The translations under genes and the position numbers were made by a program. The notes beneath the pieces were generated by a model, which saw nothing but the letters and a program-made list of their open reading frames with translations, had not been told where the DNA came from and searched no databases. This document shows positions 1 through 7,487 of a stretch of DNA of 12,965 nt, one piece after another. The DNA is from Thermotogae bacterium. Lineage in GTDB: Bacteria > Thermotogota > Thermotogae > Petrotogales > Kosmotogaceae. Each line of letters begins with the position of its first letter. Position 1 is the stretch's first letter. Location of the stretch: contig QNAR01000021.1 in assembly GCA_003643975.1 (NCBI GenBank), positions 1 to 12,965 on the forward strand, written 5' to 3'.

Positions 1-210
1 ACAGTTTCTACTAAAAATAGTTTAATCAATGTGAATCAGGCAAACACCGAGGAATTGCAGAGGTTACCGGGAATAGGTCCTGTGCTTGCAGATAGAATTA
101 TTCAATACAGGGAAATGCATGGTTTTTTCAAGGGATTGTCTGAATTGAAAGCCGTGAAAGGAATAGGTGATACAACACTTGAAAAGATCAGGGAGATGGT
201 TGAGTTTTGA
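1..210 (+). CDS. ComEA-like helix-hairpin-helix DNA-binding protein, C-terminal part (5' end cut by window)
   Basis: Frame 1 is open from the first base to the TGA at 208-210, giving 69 visible residues; the start lies upstream of the window. The visible part carries the tandem helix-hairpin-helix pattern of ComEA-type proteins: an INVNQANTEEL lead-in, a first hairpin around LPGIGPVLADRII, then a second around VKGIGDTTLEKI. In this family the unit binds double-stranded DNA non-specifically, either in competence DNA uptake (ComEA, membrane-anchored) or as a fused domain in other DNA-handling proteins. Because the N-terminus is missing I cannot tell whether there is a membrane anchor, so the competence role is only a possibility. 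Its stop overlaps the TTG start of the next gene by 3 bases, suggesting translational coupling. Confidence 0.85.
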   Translation, partial: TVSTKNSLINVNQANTEELQRLPGIGPVLADRIIQYREMHGFFKGLSELKAVKGIGDTTLEKIREMVEF

Positions 211-998
211 TCCTGTTGCATGTATGCTGTGCCCCGGATGAAATAATCGCGCTGGAAAATTTCTCGATAGAAAAGCGCAAGAAGATAATAGGTTTTTTCT
301 TTAACCCAAATATCTTTCCCTATATGGAATACGTGAAAAGGCTCAATGCTTTTTATGAAGTTAGCAAAGGCTATTCAATGACTGCCTTTGAAGGCGAGTA
401 TGAACGGGATTTTAGCACGAAACTGCTATCTAAATTCGCAGCAGAGCCCGAGGGAGGTAAGCGTTGCTATTATTGTATAAAATACCGGCTCGCAATCACA
501 GCTAAAGAAGCCAGAAGGCGTGGTTATGATGCTTTCTCAACAACACTTCTCTCTAGCCCGAAGAAGAATCTTGAGTTGATTCATCGCGCAGGTCGCGAAG
601 TGGAAAGGGCAACCGGTATAAGGTATATTCCCTTTGATTTTCGAAAAGGTATTGATCATAAAAAACTCACGGAAGCAATGAAAGATATCTACAAACAGGA
701 TTACTGTGGTTGCATATTTGGGCTTAAGGAACAGGTCATAAAAAAGCAAGAAAGAGATGAAAGGGATAGAACTCTATTCAGAAAACTTTTTGCTCAACAT
801 GAGCATTTATGGCAGTTTAGGGGACAGAAACTGAAGCTTTCTGCAGTCAAAGTGAGAAGCAAGGAGGAGCTGAAGAAGTTATTAGAAATTCTTAAACCTT
901 CTTCGCTCGTGGTGGAAAGCGAACATGTGAAAACTTTTGCTTTGACGGGAAAATGGCTAAAGTGCGGGAAATATAATTGTAGAATTGAAAGGAGATAA
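207..998 (+). CDS. queH: Epoxyqueuosine reductase QueH (DUF208 family)
   Basis: QueH catalyses the last step of queuosine synthesis, reducing epoxyqueuosine in the anticodon wobble position of certain tRNAs; it is the cobalamin-independent alternative to QueG and uses an iron-sulfur cluster. The 263-residue protein shows the family hallmarks: HVCCAPD at residues 5-11 (Cys7, Cys8, Asp11), a CYYC pair at Cys87/Cys90 and YCGC at Cys167/Cys169. These cysteines and the aspartate are the expected metal ligands. The C-terminal 60-70 residues are more variable, with an additional LKCGKYNC pair (Cys253, Cys258) whose role I cannot assign. The start is TTG at 207; no ATG fits, because the HVCCAPD motif begins only four residues later. 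A GGGAGATGG purine run at 191-199 serves as ribosome binding site. The gene overlaps the end of the ComEA-like gene and is followed after 2 bases by the next one. Confidence 0.9.
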   Translation: MILLHVCCAPDEIIALENFSIEKRKKIIGFFFNPNIFPYMEYVKRLNAFYEVSKGYSMTAFEGEYERDFSTKLLSKFAAEPEGGKRCYYCIKYRLAITAKEARRRGYDAFSTTLLSSPKKNLELIHRAGREVERATGIRYIPFDFRKGIDHKKLTEAMKDIYKQDYCGCIFGLKEQVIKKQERDERDRTLFRKLFAQHEHLWQFRGQKLKLSAVKVRSKEELKKLLEILKPSSLVVESEHVKTFALTGKWLKCGKYNCRIERR

Positions 999-1000
999 AA

Positions 1001-1336
1001 ATGCAAGAAAGTGAAATTCATAGGCTTGTGAACACGCTCGAAGGTTTAAGCTCCGAATTAGGAGTGATTTTAAGAGTGGTAAATGAAAAAGGTGAAAGCC
1101 TTGGAGACGAGTTGCCCTGTGCAATACCACCACTTTCGATAACCCTGGCAGTGAACACGGGTACAAGAAGTACGACTTCCAGTGAAGGGTTTCTTATCAC
1201 TGTGGTTCCCACAAACGTGAAGGGTGAGAAGTTCTTGCTAGCTATTTTTGGCGAAGTTACCCAGGACACCGGCTACAGAGCTATTTCCAAACTCCCTGAA
1301 TTGTTAGTTAGGGGTATTTCAAATGGTAAAGTATGA
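1001..1336 (+). CDS. Small protein of unknown function
   Basis: I do not recognise this 111-residue protein. The start ATG at 1001 is well supported by AAAGGAG at 988-994, and the reading frame sits snugly in the operon: 2 bases after queH and overlapping the glycosylase start by 14 bases. No signal peptide or membrane segment is visible. The N-terminal half (LVNTLEGLSSELGVILRVVNEKGESLGD) alternates a helix with strands in a way that recalls small GAF/PocR-like sensory domains, and residues 60-92 look like further beta strands. This is a resemblance of pattern only. Only three or four residues (a single Cys at 40, no His cluster) could bind metal, so an enzyme role is not suggested. It could be a small ligand-binding or partner protein for a neighbour; real coding is likely, function unknown. 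Confidence 0.7.
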   Translation: MQESEIHRLVNTLEGLSSELGVILRVVNEKGESLGDELPCAIPPLSITLAVNTGTRSTTSSEGFLITVVPTNVKGEKFLLAIFGEVTQDTGYRAISKLPELLVRGISNGKV

Positions 1337-2213
1337 GCTCCGAGTACCCGAATTGTTCGATCTGGACATTACTCTTGGCTGCGGACAAACCTTTCGCTGG
1401 ATAAAGGAAGACAATTGGTGGAAGGGAGTTGTCAAAGACACTGCACTTATGATGAAGCAACAGGGGAGAGAAATCAGGGTAATAGCTTCATCTGATAAAC
1501 TATTTGGTAAAGATCTTGATGTTGCATTGAGATATTATCTGGGTTTTGATGATCCTCTCGTGGATATTCTAACTGAATTGGAAAAACTCGCAAAAACTTT
1601 TCCAGAAACTGCCAAAAGAATTTCGCTGAGGTCCTTCGAAGAGGGTAAAGGCCTGAGAATTTTAAGACAAGATCCTTTCGAAATGACCGTGGAATATATC
1701 ATTTCAACAAGAAATAACATTCCAAGTATAAGAAAAATGTCAGATGCGCTTTCAGCGCTTTTTCATGAAAACCATATAGAGCTCAACGGGGAGGTTTTTT
1801 TCGCTTTTCCTGATTTAATTCAGTTGAAGAAGCTGTCTATGGAAAACCTGAAAGAACTAAAACTCGCCTTTCGCACTCCATGGCTCTATGAACTTTTTCA
1901 GAACATTGATTCTGAAGAATTTTTTCATGACTTGAGAAAGCTCTCTCTCGATGAAAAACTCGAAAGCCTCATGAAGCACAAAGGAATTGGCTTTAAAGTT
2001 GCAAGCTGTGTTACGCTTTTTGGTTACACTGAGCTGAATTCATTCCCCGTTGATGTATGGATAAAAAGGGTTATGAAAGATCTCTTCAATATAGAGGGAA
2101 GCACGAAAAAAGTTATGGAATACGGCATGAAGGAATTTTATCCCTATGCAGGTTATTATCAGGAACTTCTCTTTCGATATTACAGGAGCAAATTTGGGAG
2201 AAGAAAAATATGA
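1323..2213 (+). CDS. ogg: 8-oxoguanine DNA glycosylase/AP lyase, OGG1 type
   Basis: This is a bifunctional base-excision-repair enzyme that removes 8-oxoguanine opposite cytosine and cleaves the abasic site. The 296-residue protein has the two-part OGG1 layout. The N-terminal OGG_N domain (about 1-115) includes CGQTFRW at 20-26, matching the conserved CGQSFRW of human OGG1. The HhH-GPD domain (about 116-290) has the hairpin KGIGFKVASC at 220-229, where Lys225 aligns with the Schiff-base lysine (human Lys249), and FPVD at 241-244, where Asp244 aligns with the catalytic aspartate (human Asp268). Bacterial OGG1-like enzymes of this length are known from clostridia. The ATG at 1323 is preceded by TTAGGGG (1308-1314). 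The gene ends in an ATGA overlap with trmFO. Its Asp next to the active lysine (human Asp252) is Ser228 here, a minor variation. Confidence 0.9.
   Translation: MVKYELRVPELFDLDITLGCGQTFRWIKEDNWWKGVVKDTALMMKQQGREIRVIASSDKLFGKDLDVALRYYLGFDDPLVDILTELEKLAKTFPETAKRISLRSFEEGKGLRILRQDPFEMTVEYIISTRNNIPSIRKMSDALSALFHENHIELNGEVFFAFPDLIQLKKLSMENLKELKLAFRTPWLYELFQNIDSEEFFHDLRKLSLDEKLESLMKHKGIGFKVASCVTLFGYTELNSFPVDVWIKRVMKDLFNIEGSTKKVMEYGMKEFYPYAGYYQELLFRYYRSKFGRRKI
2196..2200 (+). promoter_or_regulatory. Ribosome binding site that sets the trmFO start
   Basis: GGGAG lies 9 bases before the ATG at 2210. It supports that start over the in-frame ATG at 2057, which would add 51 residues lying inside the glycosylase gene and outside the TrmFO family. 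Confidence 0.7.
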
Positions 2214-3520
2214 AGATAAATGTGATAGGCGGTGGGCTTGCGGGTTCTGAAGTGGCACTTGGGCTTGCTTTTAAAGGATTTGACGTTATTCTTTATGAAA
2301 TGAGGCCGCAAAGAAGCACGGAAGTCCATAAGACGGAAAACTTTGCTGAACTTGTATGCAGTAACTCTCTAAAATCTGAAGATCTGTCGAATGCCTCCGG
2401 GGTACTGAAAAGAGAAGCCATTCTTTTAGGCTCAATGTTGCTTGAAGTAGCGAAGAAATTCAGGGTTCCAGCCGGAAAAGCACTTGCCGTAGATAGAGAG
2501 AAATTTTCTGCCGAAGTAACAAGGCTTATCAATGAGCATCCAAAGATAACGGTCGTTCGTCAGGAGGTGAAGAGTCTCGACCTCAATGCTGAGGAAACCA
2601 TTTGGGTAGTTGCCACAGGGCCGTTATCATCTCCGGATTTTGAAAATTGGCTTTCTTCTATTTTTGGCGAAGACCTATTTTTCTTCGATGCCGTAGCCCC
2701 CATAGTATCCGCTGAATCAATAGACATGAAGCTCGCTTTTGAAGCTGACAGGTATGATAAGGGATCTGGTGATTACATTAACTGCCCCCTTGATCAAGAT
2801 GAATATCAGGCTTTCTGGCAGGCTCTAACCGAAGCAGAAGTAGTTCCCATAGAAAATTTCTCAGATAAATTTCTCTTCAACCGTTGCCAACCGGTAGAAG
2901 AAATTGCCAGAACAGGGTTTGACGCTTTGAGGTTCGGCCCAATGAAGCCTGTGGGATTAATTGACCCCAGAACTGATAAGCAACCTTATGCTGTCGTACA
3001 GTTGCGAAAAGAAAACCTGGATGGATCGTTGTATAATCTTGTTGGCTTTCAAACAAGGTTGAAGTGGAATGAACAACGTCGGGTTTTTCGATTGATTCCG
3101 GCGTTACATTCAGCTGAATTTGTACGTTATGGAGTGATGCATAGAAATACATATCTGAATTCTCCAAGTGTTTTAAGACCTGACCTAAGAGCAAAAGCAT
3201 ATGATAATCTTTTTTTCTGCGGTCAGATTACCGGGCTGGAGGGTTATGTTGAAGCGATAAGTAGTGGCCGCTTCGTTGCGATAAATATTGAACAGCTTTT
3301 GAAATCCGGTAGAACCATCACTCTCCCAAAAGAGAGTATGCTTGGAGCATTGCTTGATCACATTACCCTTTCAGGAAAAACACCACTGAATCCCGTGTAT
3401 GCAAATTTCGGGCTATTACCTCAAGTTCGGGCAAGGGGAAAACGCGAGAAAAAGCTCATGAAAGCTGAACGTGCAATAGAAACGATGAGATCATTTCTCA
3501 TGAAAGAGGGGATATTATGA
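2210..3520 (+). CDS. trmFO: Methylenetetrahydrofolate-tRNA-(uracil-5-)-methyltransferase TrmFO
   Basis: TrmFO is a FAD enzyme that makes 5-methyluridine at position 54 of the tRNA T loop, taking the carbon from methylenetetrahydrofolate rather than S-adenosylmethionine. The 436-residue product is the normal family length. It begins with the FAD-binding fold VIGGGLAGSE (residues 5-14), carries VCSNSLKSE with Cys50 and FNRCQPVE with Cys226 (the two cysteines match the functional pair I recall as Cys53/Cys226 in the Bacillus subtilis enzyme), and has the family block CGQITGLEGYVEAISSG at 337-353, a second FAD contact. The start at 2210 forms an ATGA overlap with the glycosylase and has a GGGAG site. 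Its stop forms another ATGA overlap with the isomerase gene, so all three are probably translated together. ThyX, which uses the same folate and flavin chemistry, is encoded three genes downstream. Confidence 0.96.
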   Translation: MKINVIGGGLAGSEVALGLAFKGFDVILYEMRPQRSTEVHKTENFAELVCSNSLKSEDLSNASGVLKREAILLGSMLLEVAKKFRVPAGKALAVDREKFSAEVTRLINEHPKITVVRQEVKSLDLNAEETIWVVATGPLSSPDFENWLSSIFGEDLFFFDAVAPIVSAESIDMKLAFEADRYDKGSGDYINCPLDQDEYQAFWQALTEAEVVPIENFSDKFLFNRCQPVEEIARTGFDALRFGPMKPVGLIDPRTDKQPYAVVQLRKENLDGSLYNLVGFQTRLKWNEQRRVFRLIPALHSAEFVRYGVMHRNTYLNSPSVLRPDLRAKAYDNLFFCGQITGLEGYVEAISSGRFVAINIEQLLKSGRTITLPKESMLGALLDHITLSGKTPLNPVYANFGLLPQVRARGKREKKLMKAERAIETMRSFLMKEGIL

Positions 3521-4299
3521 TACTGCGTTCAGAACCCGTATTTTCGACAAGACCATGGGGAAATAGAAAATTGAATGAGCTGTACGCTGTCGATACAGAT
3601 GAACCCATTGGTGAAGTTTGGTTGCTTTCTGATATAGCCGGAATGAAAACGCCATTGAAAATCGACAATGATGTTCATTTTCCAGAAGAATTCATCGAGA
3701 CCTTTTGCGAAAAAAAAGTGCCAAGATTTCCGCTTTTGGTGAAATACATTTCCACGACTGCCTGGCTTTCCGTACAGGTACATCCTGATGATGAAACCGC
3801 AAGAGCACTCGAAGGGGAACCATGGGGTAAGACAGAGTGCTGGTATTTCACTTCTCATGGAAAAATAGCCGCCGGATTTAAAGAGAAAAAACTCCCTGAG
3901 GCAATCGGTCCTGATTCTCTGGCATATTTTGATTTGGAGCCGGGTGATTTCGTAGGATTGCCTGCTGGACTTGTTCATGCTTTGGGGCCAGACTCAAGCT
4001 TAATTGAAGTACAGCAGGCCTCAGACATTACTTACCGTACCTACGACTGGGGAAGGGGACGCGAGCTACACATTGAAAAGGCAAAAAAAGCGATAAAACC
4101 GGAACTATCTCCAAAGATCATTAGAGGACTAAAAGATAGAGCAAAACAAGGCTTCTTCAATGTGATGCGCACTGAAAGTGCTATGGGAACCGGTATTGCC
4201 GTGGTCACCGAAGGCAAGCCCGAGCTTTTTGTTGTCATTGAGGATAGCTTTTCCTATCAAAAGCCTTTCCTGTGGATAACCGTTGAAATGAGGGATTGA
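3517..4299 (+). CDS. manA: Class I mannose-6-phosphate isomerase (short form)
   Basis: The enzyme interconverts mannose 6-phosphate and fructose 6-phosphate, linking mannose use and GDP-mannose/glycan synthesis to glycolysis. It is a zinc cupin protein. The visible zinc-ligand set fits the family: QVHPDD at 87-92 (Gln87, His89), KTECWYF at 105-111 (Glu107) and LPAGLVHALG at 148-157 (His154). TYRTYDWGR at 172-180 is the conserved YRxYDWGR segment with the substrate-contacting arginine. At 260 residues it is shorter than the roughly 315 residues usual for Bacillus-type ManA; the missing part is the C-terminal small cupin-like half, and the frame ends cleanly in sequence that does not look broken. 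The start overlaps the trmFO stop as ATGA and is preceded by AGAGGGG at 3505-3511. Confidence 0.9.
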   Translation: MILRSEPVFSTRPWGNRKLNELYAVDTDEPIGEVWLLSDIAGMKTPLKIDNDVHFPEEFIETFCEKKVPRFPLLVKYISTTAWLSVQVHPDDETARALEGEPWGKTECWYFTSHGKIAAGFKEKKLPEAIGPDSLAYFDLEPGDFVGLPAGLVHALGPDSSLIEVQQASDITYRTYDWGRGRELHIEKAKKAIKPELSPKIIRGLKDRAKQGFFNVMRTESAMGTGIAVVTEGKPELFVVIEDSFSYQKPFLWITVEMRD

Positions 4300-4300
4300 T

Positions 4301-5461
4301 ATGATCAAGAGAACACTGCTTGTACTTTCTCTCCTGATATTCAGCACATTATTTGCCATTAGTGAAGATAAAGCCGTTGAAATCATACTATCTAAAGATT
4401 ATATTTTCGAAATTTCTTCCCTTGAAGGGAAAGAAGTCACAGATATCGCCCTGAAGGCAATAGGCAACGGTCTCGCCTACATTGAAACTCTGGAATGGAA
4501 TTACAAAGACAGATTCTTTGATTTTCTCAATCAGCTGAACGATCGAGGACTTCCTGAGGATTTTGAATATTCAACGGATATCGTAGAAACGCTGGTCGCT
4601 ACTTCCACTGTGAGCAGTCTTAATCTCATTGACCTTGACAAAACTTCAAATCTTTCTAAGGCCGTTGCCCTTAGAATATACTTTCTTGACTGGGTGCAAA
4701 CAAAGGATCCGAATTCCGGTAAAGACGCTGCAAAACTCGCAATGGAACTGATTGAAAAATACCCGAAGACTTATTTTCCCAATAAAGCGCTTTTTTACTA
4801 CCATTCTCACTCAAGCTTTGGCTCCAAAGAGATTTTTGAAGAATTTCGAAAAAAAGTTCTTCCTTTGAACCCAGGAGATGATATTCTCGCCAGCATCATA
4901 GAGGGGGAATACAATTTCGGAATGTATAAAGAGCTTCTTGAAGATTACCAACTTATGGACGCGCCCGACGACCTTTCGCGGTTCTTCGCAGCTTTTGCAA
5001 ACATAAAGCTTGGACAAGTCGGAACAGCCGAAATTATTTTAAAAAACACATCTATTTCATCGTTGCCAAAGAAATATGCCTCTGTTGCTTACGAAGAATT
5101 GGGAAATATCTCTGAAGATGAAGGAAACATAGACTCGGCTCTATTCTATTATAGAAGAGCAGTAGAAAGCGATTCCAGTAATCGCGATGCGATAGTAAAG
5201 CTTGGCCTGGCATATTTGAAATCAAATGATAAAGACAGATATACTCTCGCTCGTTTTTATCTCGAAATGAGCGGTTTGGAAGACTATAATGAAGAAGTAG
5301 CGTCCACTTTGAGCTATCTAAGACGTAAACTGCTTTCAGGCATCATATTAAAACAGGTTGCGCCTTTGATCGGTGGTGTAGTCTTTGGACTTATCTTTTT
5401 GGAATATTTCTTTAAAAGGCGAAGAAAAAAACAGGAAGAACGTATAAAGAAAGAGAGTTAA
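4301..5461 (+). CDS. Exported TPR-like protein with C-terminal membrane anchor
   Basis: I do not recognise a named family for this 386-residue protein. It has a clear N-terminal signal sequence (residues 1-20: Lys-Arg, then a hydrophobic LLVLSLLIFSTLFA stretch). A mostly helical body follows, with degenerate tetratricopeptide repeats; the clearest are around 262-293 (YEELGNISEDEGNIDSALFY, then RRAVESD) and 297-325. One hydrophobic segment, about 348-370, precedes a very basic tail (KRRRKKQEERIKK). The topology suggested is a body outside the cytoplasmic membrane with a short positive tail inside. TPR proteins usually scaffold protein-protein contacts, and in a bacterium with an outer sheath such a protein could work in the periplasm; that is inference. 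It starts 1 base after the isomerase stop, and its own TAA overlaps the AGGAGG site of thyX. Confidence 0.8.
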   Translation: MIKRTLLVLSLLIFSTLFAISEDKAVEIILSKDYIFEISSLEGKEVTDIALKAIGNGLAYIETLEWNYKDRFFDFLNQLNDRGLPEDFEYSTDIVETLVATSTVSSLNLIDLDKTSNLSKAVALRIYFLDWVQTKDPNSGKDAAKLAMELIEKYPKTYFPNKALFYYHSHSSFGSKEIFEEFRKKVLPLNPGDDILASIIEGEYNFGMYKELLEDYQLMDAPDDLSRFFAAFANIKLGQVGTAEIILKNTSISSLPKKYASVAYEELGNISEDEGNIDSALFYYRRAVESDSSNRDAIVKLGLAYLKSNDKDRYTLARFYLEMSGLEDYNEEVASTLSYLRRKLLSGIILKQVAPLIGGVVFGLIFLEYFFKRRRKKQEERIKKES

Positions 5462-5471
5462 GGAGGGCAAA

Positions 5472-6161
5472 ATGGAGTTAAAAGTTCTGGACAAAGGTTT
5501 TGTGAGATTGGTAGAAGTCTTCGGCGACGATTTTTCGGCCGTACAAGCCGCAAGAGTTAGTTATGGGAAAGGTTTTACCACACCTGAAAGAGATAAAAGG
5601 CTCATATACTACCTCATGGAGCACGGGCATCATTCACCCTTTGAGCATATAGTATTGAAGTTTCATCTCAAGCTACCCATTTTCGTCATGCGTCAGCTCG
5701 TTAGGCATCGAATTGCATCGATAAACGAAAGAAGCGGACGTTATACAGAATTCAAAGAAGATTGGTATATCCCGGAGCGTATTAGAACACCGGATTCGCA
5801 AAACAAACAGGGTTCTGTTGCTAGCAATGACGTAAAATTGAACAACGACGCTATCGATTTAATAGAAGAGTCTATCGAAAATTCCTTTGCTGCTTATAAT
5901 AAACTCCTTGGAATGGGTATTGCGAGGGAGTTGGCGAGGATCGTCCTCCCCACTGCCATGTACACGGAGTGTTACTGGACGATAAACGCCAGAAGCCTTA
6001 TGAATTTTCTCAGTTTGAGAGCAGACTCGCATGCACAATGGGAAATGCAGCAATATGCTCTGACCATCGCAAAAATCTTTAAGAAATGTTGCCCGTTGAC
6101 TTATAAGGCTTTTTTGAAATATGGGTATACTGGTGACCTTTTAAAACTAGAGGAGAGGTGA
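5472..6161 (+). CDS. thyX: Flavin-dependent thymidylate synthase ThyX
   Basis: ThyX makes dTMP from dUMP using methylenetetrahydrofolate, FAD and NADPH, replacing ThyA and needing no dihydrofolate reductase for recycling. The 229-residue product has the diagnostic motif RHRxxSxNxxSxR as RHRIASINERSGR at 78-90, with Ser88 and Arg90. His53 (HGHHSPFEH) and Arg174 (INARSL) fall at the positions I recall as functionally important in the Thermotoga maritima enzyme, so the alignment must be nearly gap-free. The start is fixed by AGGAGG at 5461-5466, five bases before ATG. It is followed after 4 bases by the first DRTGG gene, whose ribosome binding site lies in the thyX end. With trmFO in the same gene series, two flavin/folate methylation enzymes may share regulation. 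Confidence 0.97.
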   Translation: MELKVLDKGFVRLVEVFGDDFSAVQAARVSYGKGFTTPERDKRLIYYLMEHGHHSPFEHIVLKFHLKLPIFVMRQLVRHRIASINERSGRYTEFKEDWYIPERIRTPDSQNKQGSVASNDVKLNNDAIDLIEESIENSFAAYNKLLGMGIARELARIVLPTAMYTECYWTINARSLMNFLSLRADSHAQWEMQQYALTIAKIFKKCCPLTYKAFLKYGYTGDLLKLEER

Positions 6162-6165
6162 TCAA

Positions 6166-6528
6166 ATGAAATTGAAAAAAATATGCGAACTCCTTGATTG
6201 TGAAATCCTAAATGCCCCGAAAAATTATGAAGAGTTTGAGATTAAATATGCTGGCGCAGCCGATTTGATGAGTGACGTACTGGCTTTTGGAAAACCTAAA
6301 ATGTTGCTCATCACTGGCCTTAATTCTCCTCAGGCGGTTAGAACCGCGTCTGTAATCGGAGCTACCGCGGTGCTGATTGTACGCAAAGAAAGCATCCCTG
6401 AAAGTACTGTTGAACTGGCAAAAGATCTGGGAATCGTTCTCTTGCATGCGAATATTCCCATGTTCAAAGCCTGTGGCGAGCTCTACAAATTGGGCTTAAA
6501 AGATCCCATAACAAGCGAGGATACATAG
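6166..6528 (+). CDS. DRTGG-domain protein 1
   Basis: This 120-residue protein is one complete DRTGG-type alpha/beta domain, the module also found in the N-terminal half of phosphotransacetylase-related proteins and next to CBS domains, thought to bind a small ligand. Features are an N-terminal helix (KKICELLDCEIL), the core AGAADLMSDVLA at 29-40 in the position of the DRTGG signature, the hydrophobic strands MLLITGL and TAVLIV, and the ending GIVLLHANIPMFKACGELYKLGLK. The letters D-R-T-G-G themselves are absent. The protein is a paralog of the product at 7488-7820: they share DLxSDV, the strand-helix order and the FKAC ending. It begins 4 bases after thyX with AGGAGAGGTG at 6151-6160 and opens a five-gene signalling cassette. 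The domain family is well supported, but the ligand and partners are not known. Confidence 0.82.
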   Translation: MKLKKICELLDCEILNAPKNYEEFEIKYAGAADLMSDVLAFGKPKMLLITGLNSPQAVRTASVIGATAVLIVRKESIPESTVELAKDLGIVLLHANIPMFKACGELYKLGLKDPITSEDT

Positions 6529-6529
6529 T

Positions 6530-7483
6530 ATGGCGGAAGATAAGGTAGATGAATTACTGCAAAAATTGCAGAAATATTTTTCGCATATAACAGCCTCCGA
6601 GATCATGAATAAAAATGTAATTACCCTAACTTCAGAACGTACTTTGTGGCAAGCTAAGGAACTCATGAAAATACGAAAGATTTCCGGTATTCCCGTTGTA
6701 AACGATCAAAGAAAACTCATTGGCATCATCAGTATTGAAGATATAATAATGGCTCTGGAAAAGAACTACATAAAAGAGCCCATCGGTGATCATATGACAA
6801 AGAGGGTTGTGAGTTTCTCGCCCGATGAACCACTTGAGTCAATTGTTTCAAAGTTTGAAAGGTATCATTTTGGGAGATTCCCCGTTGTGGATAAGAATAA
6901 ACGGATACTAGGAGTCATTTCGAAAAAGGATATCATCCGGGCTATTCTTGAGAGATTTCGCCTGATTTATGTGCATGACGAGCGCCGTTCTCAGATTCTG
7001 GAAAAAGAGGCAGAATGGTTTGATAAATCGTTGATCACCGGTGATTATGTAAAAAAAAGCGATGCGGATTTCGTTTTTCAGATAAATTACACAAATGTAG
7101 ATCTTGCTGGAGCTGGAGCGGCAAAGCTCAAGTCTTTTCTCACGAAAAAAGGAATCGGTGAAACACTGGTAAGGCGCGTAGCTATTGCAACCTATGAGGC
7201 AGAAGTCAACGTGGTCATACACAGTGAAAGTGAAGGTGCTATCTACTGCTGGATAGAGAAAACTTGTATTAAGGTAAGAGTAGAAGATCACGGAAGAGGC
7301 ATTGAAAACATCGAACAAGCAATGAAAGAAGGTTATTCAACTGCAACAGACCATATTAGAGAGCTTGGTTTTGGTGCCGGGATGGGGCTGCCAAACATAC
7401 GAAGATATTCTGACCAAATGGTTGTCATGTCTGAAGTGGGGAAAGGCGTTGTGGTTGAGATGATCTTTTGTGAGAGGGGGTAA
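6530..7483 (+). CDS. CBS-domain pair fused to anti-sigma-type (RsbW/SpoIIAB-like) ATPase
   Basis: The 317-residue protein joins a ligand sensor to a GHKL ATPase. Two CBS domains occupy about 20-80 (ASEIMNKNVITLTS... GIPVVNDQRKLIGIIS) and 85-142 (MTKRVVSFSP... RFPVVDKNKRILGVIS); such pairs normally bind adenine nucleotides. After a linker (143-180) comes an HATPase_c_2 domain: N box ATYEAEVNVVIHS at 220-232 (Glu223, Asn227), G1 box VEDHGRGIE at 251-259 (Asp253) and glycine-rich lid GFGAGMGLPNI at 280-290. This arrangement is that of anti-sigma serine kinases such as SpoIIAB and RsbW. No histidine phosphoacceptor or dimerisation domain of two-component kinases is present. A plausible role is a nucleotide-gated kinase or switch acting on a partner protein; no sigma factor or STAS-domain anti-anti-sigma partner is encoded in the window. 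It begins 1 base after DRTGG protein 1. Confidence 0.88.
   Translation: MAEDKVDELLQKLQKYFSHITASEIMNKNVITLTSERTLWQAKELMKIRKISGIPVVNDQRKLIGIISIEDIIMALEKNYIKEPIGDHMTKRVVSFSPDEPLESIVSKFERYHFGRFPVVDKNKRILGVISKKDIIRAILERFRLIYVHDERRSQILEKEAEWFDKSLITGDYVKKSDADFVFQINYTNVDLAGAGAAKLKSFLTKKGIGETLVRRVAIATYEAEVNVVIHSESEGAIYCWIEKTCIKVRVEDHGRGIENIEQAMKEGYSTATDHIRELGFGAGMGLPNIRRYSDQMVVMSEVGKGVVVEMIFCERG
7472..7480 (+). promoter_or_regulatory. Ribosome binding site that sets the start of DRTGG protein 2
   Basis: GAGAGGGGG lies 7 bases before the ATG at 7488. It argues for that start over the in-frame GTG at 7470, which lies upstream of this site and would add six residues within the preceding gene. Confidence 0.7.
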
Positions 7484-7487
7484 CGCA

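Noticed and set aside
2057..2209. N-terminal extension of trmFO from an ATG at 2057
   Set aside because: The extra 51 residues overlap the glycosylase in another frame, lack family likeness, and the FAD motif with a ribosome binding site begins at 2210.
3529..3978. 149-codon frame on the - strand opposite the mannose-6-phosphate isomerase
   Set aside because: It is antisense to a gene with intact zinc-site motifs and has an odd composition; a shadow frame.
6908..7318. 136-codon frame on the - strand opposite the CBS/ATPase gene
   Set aside because: It is antisense to a conserved ATPase and its Phe/Ser/Tyr-rich product looks like a shadow.
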